Shown here: one piece after another, positions 1-9,133 of the stretch
How positions within the stretch are numbered: position 1 is the first letter of the stretch
Layout: the number at the start of each line of letters is the position of its first letter
Assembly: GCA_025774805.1 (NCBI GenBank)
Contig: JALGZR010000010.1
Location: forward strand, 1 to 64,000
Source of the DNA: a bacterium
GTDB taxonomy: Bacteria > ARS69
Reading direction: 5' to 3'
Length of the DNA: 64,000 nt
The notes under the pieces: generated by a model
What the model was told of the DNA's origin: nothing
Databases searched by the model: none
The model's input: the letters and a program-made list of their open reading frames with translations, nothing else
Made by a program: the position numbers and the translations under genes

Positions 1-323
1 CTCACCCGCATGTCGAGCAGCTCGATGAGCTGGCCACTCACGCTGGCCGAGTTGTAGGCATAAGATACTGAAACGGAAAGAGTTGAGAAGATACGGTAGC
101 GCGCGCCGCCTTCGAAACCGGGTGTCGGGTCCGTCTGCTCCACCTCGGATCCGCTCATGACGCCGTAGCTCCCGCCGAAGAAAAGAGCGATGCGGGAATC
201 GGACTGCCCGAGCCCTCCGGCGGTCTCGGTCCAGCCGGCGGCCGCAGCCGTGACGGCGCCGAGGAAAGCAAGAACACAGGGAAGAGTCCACGCGAGCAGC
301 GGTCGGATGGCGGAACGGGGCAT
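1..323 (-). CDS. Outer-membrane beta-barrel-like protein, truncated by the window edge
   Basis: The open frame reads leftwards from an ATG at 321-323 and runs off the window, so only the first 107 codons are visible. The first 25 residues or so form a signal peptide: Arg near the N-terminus, a hydrophobic core around LLAWTLPCVLAFLGA, then an Ala-rich cleavage region. The following residues alternate hydrophobic and polar (ALFFGGSYGVM, YRIFSTLSVSVSYAY), as in the strands of small outer-membrane barrels. A strong GGAGGAGGG ribosome site lies 4 bases before the ATG. Family assignment is inference from composition; no specific porin family is recognised. Confidence 0.6.
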   Translation of the reverse strand, partial: MPRSAIRPLLAWTLPCVLAFLGAVTAAAAGWTETAGGLGQSDSRIALFFGGSYGVMSGSEVEQTDPTPGFEGGARYRIFSTLSVSVSYAYNSASVSGQLIELLDMRV

Positions 324-568
324 GATCCCTCCTCCGTGACTCGGCGGGGAGGCCGGAACGATCCCGCCTCCGTGCGCTTCGCACCGAAGTCGAAAACCGA
401 ATGGCGTCAAAGCGGCCCCACCTTACCACCGGACCCTGGACCCGGCAAGCGGAGCGGATCGTCGTTCCGGGCCCGGCGCTGTGTTCGCACCGAGCGGCAA
501 CTCGTTGAACGCGGCCCGCTTGCGCCGCGGGGCCGGGGCCCGTCGTTGATCGTTCCTCCTCCGGCGTG

Positions 569-588
569 CTAGCCTGCACGCTCACCGG
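569..588. repeat. Single arm of the dispersed palindromic repeat
   Basis: The sequence CTAGCCTGCACGCTCACCGG matches the left arm of the repeat family seen intact at 37999-38048 (CTAG, CCTGC, then CTCACC). It lies just upstream of the ribosome site of the E1 dehydrogenase gene. No opposing arm is seen in the 324-607 interval, which otherwise holds no recognisable gene. Confidence 0.5.
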
Positions 589-607
589 ATGCTGAACCGG
601 AGAGGAT

Positions 608-2731
608 ATGGCCGTTCGAGAGACCGAGATCGCCGAAACGGGACTGTCGAGAGACGAGCTTCTCGGATTCTTCCGGAACATGGCGCTCTCCCGGGCCCTC
701 GACGACGAGGAGATCAAGCTCAAGCGAAAGAACCTGATCTTCTTCCAGATCTCCGGAGCGGGGCACGAGGCCGTCCTCACCGCGATCGGCCACGAGATGG
801 ATCCCTCCCGCGACTGGTTCTACCCGTACTACCGGGATCGGGCCCTCTGTCTGATGCTCGGCATGACCCCGACCGAGATGTTGATGAGCGCGGTCGGAGC
901 TCTCGACGATCCGAACTCCCACGGACGGCAGATGCCGAGCCACTGGGGACACGCGAAGCTGAACATCGTCAGTCAGTCCAGCCCCACCGGAACGCAGGTC
1001 CTTCAGGCGGTCGGAAACGCGGAGGCGGGGACTCTCTACGGCCGGATCGGGGAGATCCCCGACCGCGAGGCGCGCCACCGGCCCGGCGAGGTCGTCTACG
1101 TCTCCCTCGGGGAAGGGACCACGAGCCAGGGCGAGTTCTGGGAAGGGCTCAACACCTCCTGCAATCTGAGGCTGCCCGTCTTCTTCCACGTCGAGGACAA
1201 CAAGTACGCCATCTCCGTCCCGGTCGAGCAGCAGACCGCGGGGGGAAGCATCTCCGGGCTCCTGGGGTCCTTCCCGAACCTGGAGCTCCTCGAGTGCGAC
1301 GGGACCGAACCGCTCGAGAGTCTGCGGGCGGCCCGCTCCGCCCTGGCGCACTGCCGAGGGGGCCGAGGGCCCGCCCTACTGCACAGCCACGTCACCCGTC
1401 CGTATTCGCACTCCCTCTCCGACGATCATCGCGCGTACCGCTCCCCCGAGGAGCTCGAGGAGGAGGCGGCCCGCGACTGCCTGAAGACGTTCGCGCGAAC
1501 GCTGGTCGAGGCGGGCGTGACCACCGAGGAGGAGCTCGAGGGAATCCGCCGCGAGGTCGCGGAGGAGGCGACGAGGGCGTCCGAGGAAGCGCAGGCCGCG
1601 CCGAAGCCGCCGAGGACGGAGGCCGCCGCGGAGTCGTTCGTCTACTCCCCCGACGTCGACCCCACCGGGCCGGACTTCGACCGGCCGGCCACGGAGGAGG
1701 GGCCCCCGGACTCGGTCGTGGGGCTGATCAACGCGTGCCTGCGGGACGAGATGGAGCGCGATCCCCGAATCGTGCTGTTCGGCGAGGACGTCGCCGACGC
1801 GACGCGGGAACAGCCGCTGCTGCAGGGAGAGATCGGCGGCAAGGGCGGGGTGTTCAAGGTCACCCACAAGCTCCAGAAGACGTTCGGCCCCGATCGCGTG
1901 TTCAACTCCCCGCTCGCCGAGGCGAACATCGTCGGGCGCGCGATCGGCCAGGCCACCCGGGGACTGAAGCCGGTCGTGGAGATTCAGTTCTTCGACTACA
2001 TCTGGCCCGCCTACATGCAGATTCGCAACGAGCTCACGATGATGCGCTGGCGCTCGGGCGGCGACTTCAAGTGCCCGGTGGTGATTCGAACGCCGATCGG
2101 AGGCTACCTGCAGGGGGGCGCCGCCTATCATTCCCAGTCGGGCGAGTCGATCTTCACGCACTGTCCCGGCATCCGCGTCGTGATGCCCTCGAACGCGCTC
2201 GACGCGAACGGCCTCCTCCGCACCGCGATCCGGTGCGACGATCCGGTGCTCTTCTGCGAGCACAAGCACCTCTACCGGCAGCCGTACGCCAAGGGCCCGT
2301 ATCCCGGGAAGGACTACATGATCCCGTTCGGGAAGGCGCGGCTGCACCGGCCGGGGCGAGACCTGACCGTCGTGACGTACGGCGCGCTGGTTCGGCGGTC
2401 CGAGATGGCGGCCAAGGAGCTCGCGAAGGAGGAGATCGAGGCGGAGATTCTGGATCTGCGCTCTCTCTCCCCCTGGGACTTCGAGGCGGTCGCCGAGTCG
2501 GTGAAGCGGACGAGCCGCTGCCTCGTCGTGCACGAGGATCACATCGACTTCGGGTTCGGCGCCGAGGTGAGCGCGCGGGTCGCCGACGAGGTGTTCGCCT
2601 GGCTCGACGCCCCGGTGAAGCGGGTCGCGGGGATGAACACGCCGGTCGCCTACTCTCCGATCCTCGAAGACGTCATCCTGCCCCAGATCCCCGATGTCAT
2701 GAAAGCGGCCCGCGAGCTTGTGGCCTACTGA
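608..2731 (+). CDS. 2-oxoacid dehydrogenase E1 component, alpha-beta fusion (branched-chain type likely)
   Basis: Thiamine-diphosphate enzyme that decarboxylates a 2-oxoacid and passes the acyl group to an E2 lipoyl protein. At 707 aa it is the length of an E1-alpha plus an E1-beta chain. Residues about 1-290 are the alpha half, with the ThDP/Mg motif [15 protein letters not shown] at 168-182 and the metal ligand DN at 197-198. A charged Ala/Glu-rich linker spans about 290-370, and the beta half ([22 protein letters not shown]) follows. The start is ATG 608 with GGAGAGG just upstream. No E2 or E3 gene is in the window, so the substrate (branched-chain 2-oxoacids versus pyruvate) is inferred from overall resemblance only. 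Confidence 0.88.
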   Translation: MAVRETEIAETGLSRDELLGFFRNMALSRALDDEEIKLKRKNLIFFQISGAGHEAVLTAIGHEMDPSRDWFYPYYRDRALCLMLGMTPTEMLMSAVGALDDPNSHGRQMPSHWGHAKLNIVSQSSPTGTQVLQAVGNAEAGTLYGRIGEIPDREARHRPGEVVYVSLGEGTTSQGEFWEGLNTSCNLRLPVFFHVEDNKYAISVPVEQQTAGGSISGLLGSFPNLELLECDGTEPLESLRAARSALAHCRGGRGPALLHSHVTRPYSHSLSDDHRAYRSPEELEEEAARDCLKTFARTLVEAGVTTEEELEGIRREVAEEATRASEEAQAAPKPPRTEAAAESFVYSPDVDPTGPDFDRPATEEGPPDSVVGLINACLRDEMERDPRIVLFGEDVADATREQPLLQGEIGGKGGVFKVTHKLQKTFGPDRVFNSPLAEANIVGRAIGQATRGLKPVVEIQFFDYIWPAYMQIRNELTMMRWRSGGDFKCPVVIRTPIGGYLQGGAAYHSQSGESIFTHCPGIRVVMPSNALDANGLLRTAIRCDDPVLFCEHKHLYRQPYAKGPYPGKDYMIPFGKARLHRPGRDLTVVTYGALVRRSEMAAKELAKEEIEAEILDLRSLSPWDFEAVAESVKRTSRCLVVHEDHIDFGFGAEVSARVADEVFAWLDAPVKRVAGMNTPVAYSPILEDVILPQIPDVMKAARELVAY

Positions 2732-4688
2732 TCGAATTCTCTCCGTCGCGATAGTCGTTCTGATCGCGGTGTCCGTCGTCGGCGCGGACCGGGCGGCGGC
2801 GACGAGCCCACTCGATCCGGTGTCGCTGGAGGACGCCCGGGCCGGTCTGGACCACCTCTACCACGGACGGTCGGGCGAGGCGGTCCGGGCGTTCGAGCGG
2901 ATCCGAGAGCGGCACCCCGAGAGCCCCGCCCCCGACTTCCTGCTCGGGGGAATCGAGTGGCACGCCCTCATCACCGGACCGAGCGGCTTCCTCGCCGGGG
3001 GCGTGGCCGAGATCGCGTTCTTCCGTCGTCTCGACGCCGCCATCGAGAAGGGGGAACGGCGGCTCGAGACCCACCCCGACGATCTGTCGGCGCGGTTCTT
3101 CCTGGGCGGGGCGTACGGCTACAAGGCGCGCTACCTCGCGCTGAAAGAGAAGTGGTGGGACGCCTACCGGACCGGCAAGAAGGGAGTGAAGCACCTCGAG
3201 AGGGTCGTGAAGGCCGATCCCGAGTTCTCCGACGCATACCTCGGACTCGGCATCTACCACTACTACGCCGACGTGCTGCCTTCGATCCTGAAGTTCTTCG
3301 CCGGTTTCGTGGGACTGCACGGGGACGCGGGGCGCGGCCGCGAGGAGATCCACCGCGCCCTCCGGGAGGGCGTGCTCGTCGGGGCGGAGTGTCGCTTCTT
3401 CCTCGCGGAGATCTACACGACCTTCGAGAAGAAGCACTGGCCGGCCCTCGGGTTCGCGCGCAGCCTGCGCGCGGAGTATCCGGAGAACGAGCTGTTCACG
3501 TGGATTCACGCGCGCGTTCTTGACGAGCTGCACATCAATGATGCCGCGTTCGACGAGTGGGAGCTTCTCAAGACGAAGGCGCACGGACCGCAGCACCGCG
3601 GCTTCATCGACTACCGCCTCGCGCGGTCGTCTCTCTTCGCGGGGGACTTCCAGGGAGCGGCCCATCGCCTGAGCGCACCGCTCGCGGGGGACGGGCTCGG
3701 CAGCCGGCGGATGACGATGTGGGGCCGGCTTCGCTACGGGCAGGCTCTCGACTTCCTCGGCCGGCACACGGAGGCGATGGAGCAGTATCGCCTGGCGAAG
3801 GAGATGGACGTCTCCGACACCGCGAAGGAGCGGGCGACGAAACGTCTGGCCGCCGGCAGAAGTGATCCGTCGACGATCTCACTGGAAGAGCTTGCGGAGC
3901 TCGCCCGTATCCTGAAGGAGACCGGAGGGCACGGCGAGGAGGCCCTCCTACGGGTGGAGGTCATGGTGACCTCTCCATCGCGGGGCATGTCGCGTCCCGA
4001 GAAGGAGCTCTACTTCTCGATCCTCGAGGACCTGGCCGGGGCGCGGCTACGGCGGGGGGATCTGGAGGGATGTGTCGCAGCGATCGAACGCGCGCTGGCC
4101 GGCAGCCCCGCGCCTCCCAAGGAGAGCCGGGCCCGGTTGATCGCGATGCGGGCGAGGGCGCATCTGCGGGCGGGAAGGGTGGAGGAGGCGCGGGAAGATC
4201 TGCGGCGTGCGCGGGGCCGCGCCGGGTGGGACCTCCGGAAGCGGATCGACAGGGAGCTGGGGCTGGTGGGGGATTGGGGGCGGCGGGGGGACGCGCGTTT
4301 GGGAGGTGCCGGCGCGGCGGGCGTGAGTGGCCGCGACGGCTCGGTCGGCCCACCGGATCCCTTTCAGGGTGACGGCCCGCCCCGCCTTCCCGACACCGGA
4401 GTTTCGATCACCGTTCCGAACGGCCTCTTCCTGCACGCGCCCGACCGCGGAGAGATCCTCCTCGAGGTGGAGGTAAGCTCCCTTCCGGACGGCCCTCGGG
4501 TCGCGTGTGATCTCGTCGACGGCCGGTGGTCCGTGACGGTTCCGCGCTCACCTGGCCGCGACGAGATCCGCTACCGCTACCTCGCCGACGGCTTCGAGAT
4601 CCGCATCGATCCGAACGTCCCCGAGGTCGTGCTCGACGGAGATGAGGTGTGGTCGGTGGAGAGGTTCGAAGCATCGGTTTCGGAGTGA
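2718..4688 (+). CDS. Exported TPR-repeat protein with a C-terminal glycogen-binding-like (CBM48/AMPK) domain
   Basis: 656 aa. The TTG start at 2718 overlaps the E1 stop by 14 bases, so translation is probably coupled; an in-frame GTG follows shortly after. The N-terminus carries a signal sequence ([17 protein letters not shown]). Residues about 35-500 are helical with several TPR-like units ([52 protein letters not shown]). The last 85 residues switch to beta strands with [20 protein letters not shown], resembling the Y-x-F-x-V-D-G-x-x-x-x-D-P-N pattern of AMPK-type glycogen-binding domains. Several inserted TPR segments are Arg/Gly-rich. Function is unknown. Confidence 0.75.
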   Translation: MWPTDRILSVAIVVLIAVSVVGADRAAATSPLDPVSLEDARAGLDHLYHGRSGEAVRAFERIRERHPESPAPDFLLGGIEWHALITGPSGFLAGGVAEIAFFRRLDAAIEKGERRLETHPDDLSARFFLGGAYGYKARYLALKEKWWDAYRTGKKGVKHLERVVKADPEFSDAYLGLGIYHYYADVLPSILKFFAGFVGLHGDAGRGREEIHRALREGVLVGAECRFFLAEIYTTFEKKHWPALGFARSLRAEYPENELFTWIHARVLDELHINDAAFDEWELLKTKAHGPQHRGFIDYRLARSSLFAGDFQGAAHRLSAPLAGDGLGSRRMTMWGRLRYGQALDFLGRHTEAMEQYRLAKEMDVSDTAKERATKRLAAGRSDPSTISLEELAELARILKETGGHGEEALLRVEVMVTSPSRGMSRPEKELYFSILEDLAGARLRRGDLEGCVAAIERALAGSPAPPKESRARLIAMRARAHLRAGRVEEAREDLRRARGRAGWDLRKRIDRELGLVGDWGRRGDARLGGAGAAGVSGRDGSVGPPDPFQGDGPPRLPDTGVSITVPNGLFLHAPDRGEILLEVEVSSLPDGPRVACDLVDGRWSVTVPRSPGRDEIRYRYLADGFEIRIDPNVPEVVLDGDEVWSVERFEASVSE

Positions 4689-4870
4689 GTGTAGGTGGCG
4701 GCGGTGGGGATGTGAGGGTGTTGTCGAGTTCCGGGCGGCCACGCTCTCGAAGTGAAGCTACCGCCCTCTCACCCCAAGCAGACGGACTTCTCCCCCTTCC
4801 GGCAGCCCATCCCCTCCATTGTGGTGCGGATCTCCGCGCGCGCCGTTCCCGCCGACGACCGCACAAGGCC

Positions 4871-5045
4871 GCATTTCTCACCAGGCTCGTCGCGAGGCTG
4901 CGGATAGTCGTGTCTGGCGAGGAGATGGGGAGCTTGCGCCCGAGGCGGGGCTGTAGCCCCGTCGCAGGGCGGAAGTTCCCCAACGACGAAGCCAGGCGCG
5001 GCTTCGCCGCTGCCGCAGCAGAGACTGGTGAGAAATGCGGGCTAG
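4871..5045. repeat. Long copy of the dispersed palindromic repeat (arms about 140 bases apart)
   Basis: The left arm GCATTTCTCACCAG at 4871-4884 is the exact reverse complement of CTGGTGAGAAATGC at 5025-5038; the right arm continues into GGGCTAG. Inside, CTGCGG near 4898 pairs with CCGCAG near 5014, so the whole 175-base unit could fold as one long imperfect stem. No transposase is nearby. It looks like a non-autonomous MITE-like or REP-like element, but no target duplication was established. Confidence 0.7.
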
Positions 5046-5139
5046 GCCGGCTCCACCGGCGGGACATCGCTTCCCGGATCGCTCAATGGCTCCGGATTCA
5101 GGGCTCTCCCCTCCGTCCCCATCCGCCATCCGTCTCGGC

Positions 5140-5169
5140 TTGTTTCGCCGCGCGTCCGCGCAGTACGAT
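5140..5169 (+). promoter_or_regulatory. Putative sigma70-type promoter
   Basis: TTGTTT at 5140-5145 and TACGAT at 5164-5169 are separated by 18 bases, 41 bases before the ATG at 5211. The -35 match is weak, so this is a suggestion based on spacing and position. Confidence 0.35.
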
Positions 5170-5210
5170 TCCTGGCGACGACAACAACCGTGCTACGAAG
5201 AGGACCCGTC

Positions 5211-6884
5211 ATGAAGAGAAGTATCCGTCTGGTCGTGATCGCATCGCCGATATTCGCATCGTTGATCGTTCCGCGAGCGCCGAGAGCGAGTGACGTCCTC
5301 CACCCGAGCGCGCAGAGCGAGTTCGGTCCGACACCCCTTCCCCTCGTTTTGGAGCCCGCTCTCGGCGATCCGGAGGTCGAGAAAGCCGAGCTCGCGTCCG
5401 GGGGAAGCCGCGACGGGACGATCCTCTGGCACCGTCATTTCGAAGATCCCATCTACACCTCGACGGGAGTCAGCCGAACCACGGCGCTCGTTCTCGCCGG
5501 GACGTATCTCAACCCCCCGCAGCAGGTCGAGGCGACCCCATTGTCCGGCGACGGCACTCCCGACTGGACCTCGCCCGGTACCGAGTTCTTTGTGGACGCG
5601 TCCCGGGGCGGCAGCGTGCTCGCGGCCGTGGACTTCACCACCCAAGACTCGACGGCCGTCATCAGCCAGTGGGGGCCCGGATCCGCCAGACCGCTCTGGA
5701 GCTACCGGGTCCACCCCTGCCGCTCGATGGTCTATCAGGGGTGGGCCAGTCGCAAACCGATCCAGGTCTCGGACGACGGCTCCACCATCGCCGTCGCCTT
5801 GGTCATGTGGACCCAAGAGGGGCAGCGGGGTCGCCTCCATGTCTTCGACGCGGGGAACGGTACCCCCGTGGTCGAGTACGATCTGCCCACCGGAAACGTC
5901 GTCGCCACGGCCATCTCTTCCTCCGGCGACTACGTGGCGATGGCGGGGTGGCCCAACATCTACGTGTACGACCGCTCCGGGCTGAGCTTGCGCTGGAGCG
6001 GGCCCATCGGCAGCGGCAACGACGCCCTGGCCATCTCCGGCGACGGCCGTTATGTCGCGTGGGGTTGGACCACCTTCCACCTGCGTGAATGGACGGGAGT
6101 ATCCTACACGCCGCTCTGGACCCATACGCCGGGAGGAGGCACCTATGTCGGCCAGTGCGCCCTGGATACGGCCGGCAACACCCTTGCCGTATCCTGGGAC
6201 AATGGCAACGTCACTCCCAACGAGATCAGCCTCGATCTCTACGAGCTGCCCTCGCTGAACCGGCTCTGGCGGTACGAGTACCTGGGCACACCGGCGAGCA
6301 CTCACGTGGACATCGCTTCGCAGATGGACTTCTCGCCGGACGGCCAGCGTCTGGCGGTCGGCTCCTGGGGCGGCAGCTTCCCGGAGATTCACGTCTTCGC
6401 CCGCACGGATTCCATCCCTCTTTACACGCTGGACACTCCCGGCTCGATATTCGACGTCGACATCGTCTCGACTCCGGACGGCGGCAGTCACGTGTCCGCC
6501 TGCGGCAAGGGCGTGCACGCCGGCCAGTCGGGACGCGGCGGTGACCTCTACGCGATCGAGATTCCCGGCGACGCCACGGGTGTCGAACCGCGACCGCGGG
6601 GACCGGATGCCGTGGCCCTCCAAACCGGCCATCCGAATCCGTTCCGCGCCGACACGGAGATCCGCTTCACCTTGGAGAACCCGGGGCCCGTGCGGCTGAC
6701 CGTCTACGATGCCCGCGGCCGTCTCGTGCAGGACCTGGTGAACGGTCTGGTGGATGCCGGCGAGCAGGTCATCACCTGGCGAGGGCGCAACGCGGCCGGC
6801 GACCCCGTTGCCTCGGGCATCTACTTCTACCGGCTGGAGACGGAGAGCGCGGTGAAGAGTCGGAAGGTGCTCGTGCTCCGGTGA
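5211..6884 (+). CDS. Secreted beta-propeller (WD40/PQQ-like) protein with FlgD-like C-terminal module
   Basis: 557 aa from ATG 5211 (AGAGGA seven bases upstream); an in-frame GTG at 5190 would add seven residues before the signal peptide and is less likely. The signal peptide is about residues 1-27. The body repeats blades of the type ALDTAGNTLAVSWDNG, AISGDGRYVAWGW and MDFSPDGQRLAVGSWGG, as in WD40/quinoprotein propellers. The last 85 residues are a FlgD-like Ig module beginning near HPNPFRADTEIRF and ending GIYFYR...VLVLR, which in FCB bacteria is typically found on exported proteins. No catalytic residues were recognised; a binding or scaffold role is possible. Confidence 0.8.
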   Translation: MKRSIRLVVIASPIFASLIVPRAPRASDVLHPSAQSEFGPTPLPLVLEPALGDPEVEKAELASGGSRDGTILWHRHFEDPIYTSTGVSRTTALVLAGTYLNPPQQVEATPLSGDGTPDWTSPGTEFFVDASRGGSVLAAVDFTTQDSTAVISQWGPGSARPLWSYRVHPCRSMVYQGWASRKPIQVSDDGSTIAVALVMWTQEGQRGRLHVFDAGNGTPVVEYDLPTGNVVATAISSSGDYVAMAGWPNIYVYDRSGLSLRWSGPIGSGNDALAISGDGRYVAWGWTTFHLREWTGVSYTPLWTHTPGGGTYVGQCALDTAGNTLAVSWDNGNVTPNEISLDLYELPSLNRLWRYEYLGTPASTHVDIASQMDFSPDGQRLAVGSWGGSFPEIHVFARTDSIPLYTLDTPGSIFDVDIVSTPDGGSHVSACGKGVHAGQSGRGGDLYAIEIPGDATGVEPRPRGPDAVALQTGHPNPFRADTEIRFTLENPGPVRLTVYDARGRLVQDLVNGLVDAGEQVITWRGRNAAGDPVASGIYFYRLETESAVKSRKVLVLR

Positions 6885-6902
6885 GCGCGACCGCGGCGAC
6901 CG

Positions 6903-7802
6903 TCACTCTCCACCGAGAGATCGGAAGACCATCTCCGTGAACATCTCGGGTGAGAAGTGCACTCTCCCCCACTTCTCATCGAGGGTCGCCGTGGGCGTCG
7001 CGGCCTGAATCGAGGCGAGATCCTTACCCGCGGCCATCTCCTCGGCGATGACGGCACGGAACCGTCTCAGCATCGCGACATAATCCGCGAGGCCCGTCCG
7101 GTCGGAGAGCGGCCCATGGCCCGGGACGATCTTCGTATCCTCATCACACTGCAGAAGCACCGTCTCGATCGCCGCGATCATACCGTCGATGCTTCCCTCC
7201 GCCGAAACATCGATGAACGGGTAGCCTCCCTCGAAAACGATATCGCCCATGTGAAGGACGTTCGCGCGTCTGAAATGGACGATCAAGTCTCCGTCGGAGT
7301 GAGCGGGGGACGGATGGAAGGCGACGATCTCCTCGTCGTTGATATGAAAGGTCAGCGAGTCCCGGACGGTGATCACCGGGAGCGCCTCCGGAGGGGAGGC
7401 CGGAACATCGACCTCGATGATCGCGATGTGTTGTGGGGTGGCCATCCGAGTCCGAACCCTCTCGTGGGCCACGATCCGGCTTCCCCCTCCGGCGAAGTCC
7501 GCGTTCCCTCCGGTGTGGTCGAAGTGCCAGTGGGTATTCACGATGAACGCGATCGGCTCACGAGAGATCTCCGCGATCGCCCGTCGGACCTTGTCCGTCA
7601 GCTCGGCATATTCCGAATCGACGAGGAGCACCCCGTCCTTCCCGGCGCAGACGGCAAGGTTTCCACCCGCCCTCGAGGCCAACATGTACACGTTCCCGCT
7701 CAAGTGCAGGGTCTCGATCCGGATGTCATCGAATCCCTGGCCCGGCAGCGGATTCGGCACCAGAAGCGCGACGAGCAGGAGGGGAATTTGCAGTCGGATC
7801 AT
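6903..7802 (-). CDS. Secreted metallo-beta-lactamase-fold hydrolase
   Basis: 299 aa. ATG at 7802 is preceded by GGAGAGGAG; a longer frame upstream is open but lacks support. The N-terminus is a signal peptide (IPLLLVALLVPNPLPGQG). The metal-binding motif HWHFDHTGGN is present, then HSDGD, GDIVFEGGYPF and the later His of PGHGPLS, covering the usual MBL motifs 2-5. It resembles cyclase/quinoprotein-relay-type MBL proteins rather than true lactamases. It lies 18 bases from, and convergent with, the propeller gene. Substrate is unknown. Confidence 0.85.
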   Translation of the reverse strand: MIRLQIPLLLVALLVPNPLPGQGFDDIRIETLHLSGNVYMLASRAGGNLAVCAGKDGVLLVDSEYAELTDKVRRAIAEISREPIAFIVNTHWHFDHTGGNADFAGGGSRIVAHERVRTRMATPQHIAIIEVDVPASPPEALPVITVRDSLTFHINDEEIVAFHPSPAHSDGDLIVHFRRANVLHMGDIVFEGGYPFIDVSAEGSIDGMIAAIETVLLQCDEDTKIVPGHGPLSDRTGLADYVAMLRRFRAVIAEEMAAGKDLASIQAATPTATLDEKWGRVHFSPEMFTEMVFRSLGGE

Positions 7803-7933
7803 CGCTCCTCTCCATTCGTAGAGTGCGTGGACAGGATATCTCCCGTCCTCCTCGGTCGACCAGGACAAAGGATGCACGAGTGATCGCGTAGGCGGCCGAC
7901 TTCGACGCGTGTCGATCCCCTGGCGAGATCCCC

Positions 7934-8992
7934 CTACCCCAAACAGACGAACTTCTCCCCCTCCCGATAACCCATCTCCTCCATCGCGGCTCGGATCTCG
8001 GCGCGCGCGCCCTTGATGCCGACGACCGCGACCACGAGGCAGCCCGGCTCTTCGGCCAGGCTCTCGGGGGAGAGGACCTCGACCCCCAGCATGCGGCGGC
8101 CGACCTTCGTCGGCGCGATGTCGACGAGGTGACGGAGGCGCGCGCCTCGTCGCCGGAGCGCCTTCGCCGCCCGCTTCCCGTCCCTCCCCGCTCCCCACAC
8201 GATCACCTCGCGGCCGCCCAGCCCGTAAGCGGCGACGAGGTGCTCGGCCTTGCACTCGAGAAACGCTCGTCCCGCGTAGCGCGGGTCCGTCTTCGTGAGC
8301 CGCCCCGCGTGATCGCGGATCTGCGTCAGGACCTCCGCCCGCTTCGCGAAGCGCCAGCCCGCGCGCCAGCCGCGCAGCCAGAGATCGTAGTCCTCGGGGT
8401 ATTCCACGTCCCGGTAGCCCCCGACGCCTCGGATCGACTCGGTCCGGATCGTCACCGACGGATGGGGCAGCGGGGACTCGATGAAAAGGTCGCGAACGAT
8501 CTCCTCATGGGTGAGGGTGGCGTTCAGCCACCCCTCGTAGTGCCGCAGATTCGAGGAGACGCGATCCCCGAAGAACCGGACGCGGCTGGAGATCACGTCG
8601 GTCTCCGGGTGCCGCCGCATCGTCTCGACCTGGAGGGCGAGGCGCGCCGGCTCCATTCGATCGTCCCCGTCGATGCGGGCCACGAGAGGGGCGGTCGCGA
8701 GATCGAGACCCCGGTTGAGGGTCGCGACGAGCCCTCGCGCCGGTCCCTCCACCGGTACGAACCGGGAGTCCTCCGCCGCCAGCCCCCGAACCAGGTCGAG
8801 GGACCCGTCCGCCGAGCCGTCGTCGAGGACGAGACATCGGAAGTCAGTCAGGGTCTGGCCTCGGATCGACTCCAGCGCCTCCGCGAGCGTCGCGGCGGCG
8901 TCCCGAACCGGCAGAAGGACGTCGACCGCCGCTCCGAAAGCGGCTGATCCCGCAGCGTCGGATTCACGGGCATCGGACCTGGGAGCGGTCAT
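7934..8992 (-). CDS. Family 2 glycosyltransferase with C-terminal Rossmann-like extension
   Basis: 352 aa. ATG 8992 has GGGAGGAGGG seven bases upstream; the frame stays open much further 5' through the neighbouring receptor gene and that part is a shadow. The GT-A core starts near residue 22 (VDVLLPVRDAAATLAEALES), with the DDGSADGS turn, the D-G-D metal motif in ARIDGDDRMEPARL, and YPEDYDLWLRGW as the acceptor/catalytic region. After about residue 260 comes a separate segment opening VIVWGAGRDGKRAAKALRRRG, which looks like a nucleotide-binding glycine loop. The role is probably in surface glycan synthesis, but no glycan cluster is adjacent. Confidence 0.85.
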   Translation of the reverse strand: MTAPRSDARESDAAGSAAFGAAVDVLLPVRDAAATLAEALESIRGQTLTDFRCLVLDDGSADGSLDLVRGLAAEDSRFVPVEGPARGLVATLNRGLDLATAPLVARIDGDDRMEPARLALQVETMRRHPETDVISSRVRFFGDRVSSNLRHYEGWLNATLTHEEIVRDLFIESPLPHPSVTIRTESIRGVGGYRDVEYPEDYDLWLRGWRAGWRFAKRAEVLTQIRDHAGRLTKTDPRYAGRAFLECKAEHLVAAYGLGGREVIVWGAGRDGKRAAKALRRRGARLRHLVDIAPTKVGRRMLGVEVLSPESLAEEPGCLVVAVVGIKGARAEIRAAMEEMGYREGEKFVCLG

Positions 8993-9133
8993 GGGGCCCT
9001 CCTCCCGGCCGACCGGTAGCGGCCCGCAGGGCGGATCGTCAAGGGGGGAGCCGCCTTGGCCGACGAGAGGGGAGACGGATTGGACGGCCGCCGGCATGCC
9101 AACGGCCACCACGCCGCCCCGAGGACCCGCTCC

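Larger units (their letters stand above)
4689..5210. other. 522-base intergenic stretch holding a MITE-like palindromic repeat element and a putative promoter
   Basis: No gene is supported here; open frames crossing it have no recognisable protein features. It contains the paired repeat arms described at 4871-5045 and a promoter-like pair at 5140-5169 ahead of the secreted propeller gene. Smaller hairpins (GGGGCT/AGCCCC near 4956-4969, GAAGCC/GGCTTC near 4988-5005) lie between the arms. Confidence 0.6.

Noticed and set aside
589-2754. 721-aa frame overlapping the E1 dehydrogenase
   Set aside because: Arg/Gly/Pro-rich shadow frame; the true E1 frame has intact ThDP motifs along its whole length.
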